12,370 bases of DNA from an uncultured Verrucomicrobiales bacterium. GTDB taxonomy: Bacteria; Verrucomicrobiota; Verrucomicrobiia; Verrucomicrobiales; Akkermansiaceae. The notes beneath the pieces are model-generated. The model saw only the letters and a program-made list of their open reading frames with translations, had not been told where the DNA came from and made no database searches. Positions 12,228 through 12,370 of this stretch are shown piece after piece. The position numbers were made by a program, and so were the translations under genes. The stretch covers positions 1-12,370 of the forward strand of contig CALCWC010000151.1 in the NCBI GenBank assembly GCA_937905985.1, in the 5' to 3' direction. Numbering within the stretch: the stretch's first letter is position 1; the number at the start of each line of letters is the position of its first letter.

Positions 12228-12370
12228 ACGGGTGCCCAGTTGGATTCGACATACGGCATGAGGACTGGCGTTAGCCCTGGTTCCGGTGTCGTGGGCGTGG
12301 CTTGCCAGTGGCAAGCCACGCCCCCTCGCCGCCAAGGCCAGCCCTTGGCGGGTATCCCCAGCGCAGCTGG
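12228..12370. repeat. Repeat region after tRNA-His: tRNA-like segment and two perfect hairpins
   Basis: No gene is visible. The segment 12278-12295, TGGTTCCGGTGTCGTGGG, copies tRNA-His 12154-12172 with a single missing T. A 14-bp perfect inverted repeat with loop AGT pairs 12293-12306 with 12310-12323 (GGGCGTGGCTTGCC on the left arm). A 9-bp one pairs CCGCCAAGG (12329-12337) with CCTTGGCGG (12343-12351) around CCAGC. The stretch 12339-12357 read on the minus strand matches 89-107 at 17 of 19 positions. The arms lack T-tracts, so these are probably repeat elements rather than terminators. Confidence 0.55.

Noticed and set aside
12230..12260. Possible tmRNA 5' end (GGGTGCCC followed by TTGGATTCGAC)
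   Set aside because: The GGATTCGAC word fits tmRNA, but it starts directly after the tRNA terminator with no promoter, and the following sequence is perfect repeat hairpins rather than a tag frame or pseudoknots. The missing right part would be needed to decide.
12132..12335. 67-codon minus-strand frame ending in GIRTHDNRNHNPGLYR
   Set aside because: It is translated from the complement of tRNA-His, a common annotation artefact.
1..12370. CRISPR array, toxin-antitoxin pair, phage or defence island
   Set aside because: No regularly spaced direct repeats, no integrase or transposase, and all confident genes are metabolic, envelope or DNA-uptake functions.

Overview
The window is about 12.4 kb of GC-rich bacterial chromosome carrying ten protein genes, one tRNA and several intergenic repeats. 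I would place it in the Verrucomicrobiota, perhaps a gut or Akkermansia-like lineage, but only tentatively. The hints are a short PUR-domain nucleic-acid-binding protein, a GT4 glycogen-synthase-like enzyme beside a GH57 protein, -10 boxes of the TAGAAT type, and no visible Shine-Dalgarno sequences. No rRNA, CRISPR array, transposase, phage gene or classical defence system is visible.

Layout: 1-213 holds hairpins and one copy of a dispersed intergenic repeat. 214-2517 (minus) carries alanine racemase (alr) followed by a TMEM43-family membrane protein. 2623-2983 (plus) is a compact unit with its own promoter and a strong terminator. It encodes a 77-residue membrane or lipoprotein-like peptide. 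3003-3950 (minus) is a UDP-glucuronate decarboxylase-type epimerase. 3951-4267 is a repeat-rich spacer. 4268-6361 (minus) is ComEC/Rec2 with a degenerate C-terminal domain. 6495-7817 (plus) encodes a secreted thioredoxin-fold protein without its CxxC motif. It converges, with a 2-nt gap, on 7820-8515 (minus), a secreted protein of unknown function. 8728-8937 (plus) is the PUR-domain protein, behind phased A-tracts. 9139-12018 (plus) looks like an operon: GT4/5 glycogen-synthase-like enzyme, GH57 protein and a small polytopic membrane protein. 12120-12192 is tRNA-His with a textbook promoter and terminator, followed by tRNA-like debris and hairpin repeats.

How the genes work together: alr supplies D-alanine for peptidoglycan. 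The epimerase would supply UDP-xylose for a glycan. The GT/GH57 pair belongs to alpha-glucan (glycogen) metabolism. These are mostly housekeeping genes.

The most unusual signals are the following. First, at least three genes, probably four, have a -10 box only 6-8 nt before the start codon, which predicts leaderless mRNAs. Second, three proteins keep a recognisable fold but have lost canonical catalytic residues: the GH57 nucleophile, the ComEC metal site and the thioredoxin CxxC. Third, the small peptide resembles the 'smalltalk' proteins of Bacteroides. Fourth, related repeats lie just beyond the 3' ends of two genes. I did not find a convincing new multi-gene system.
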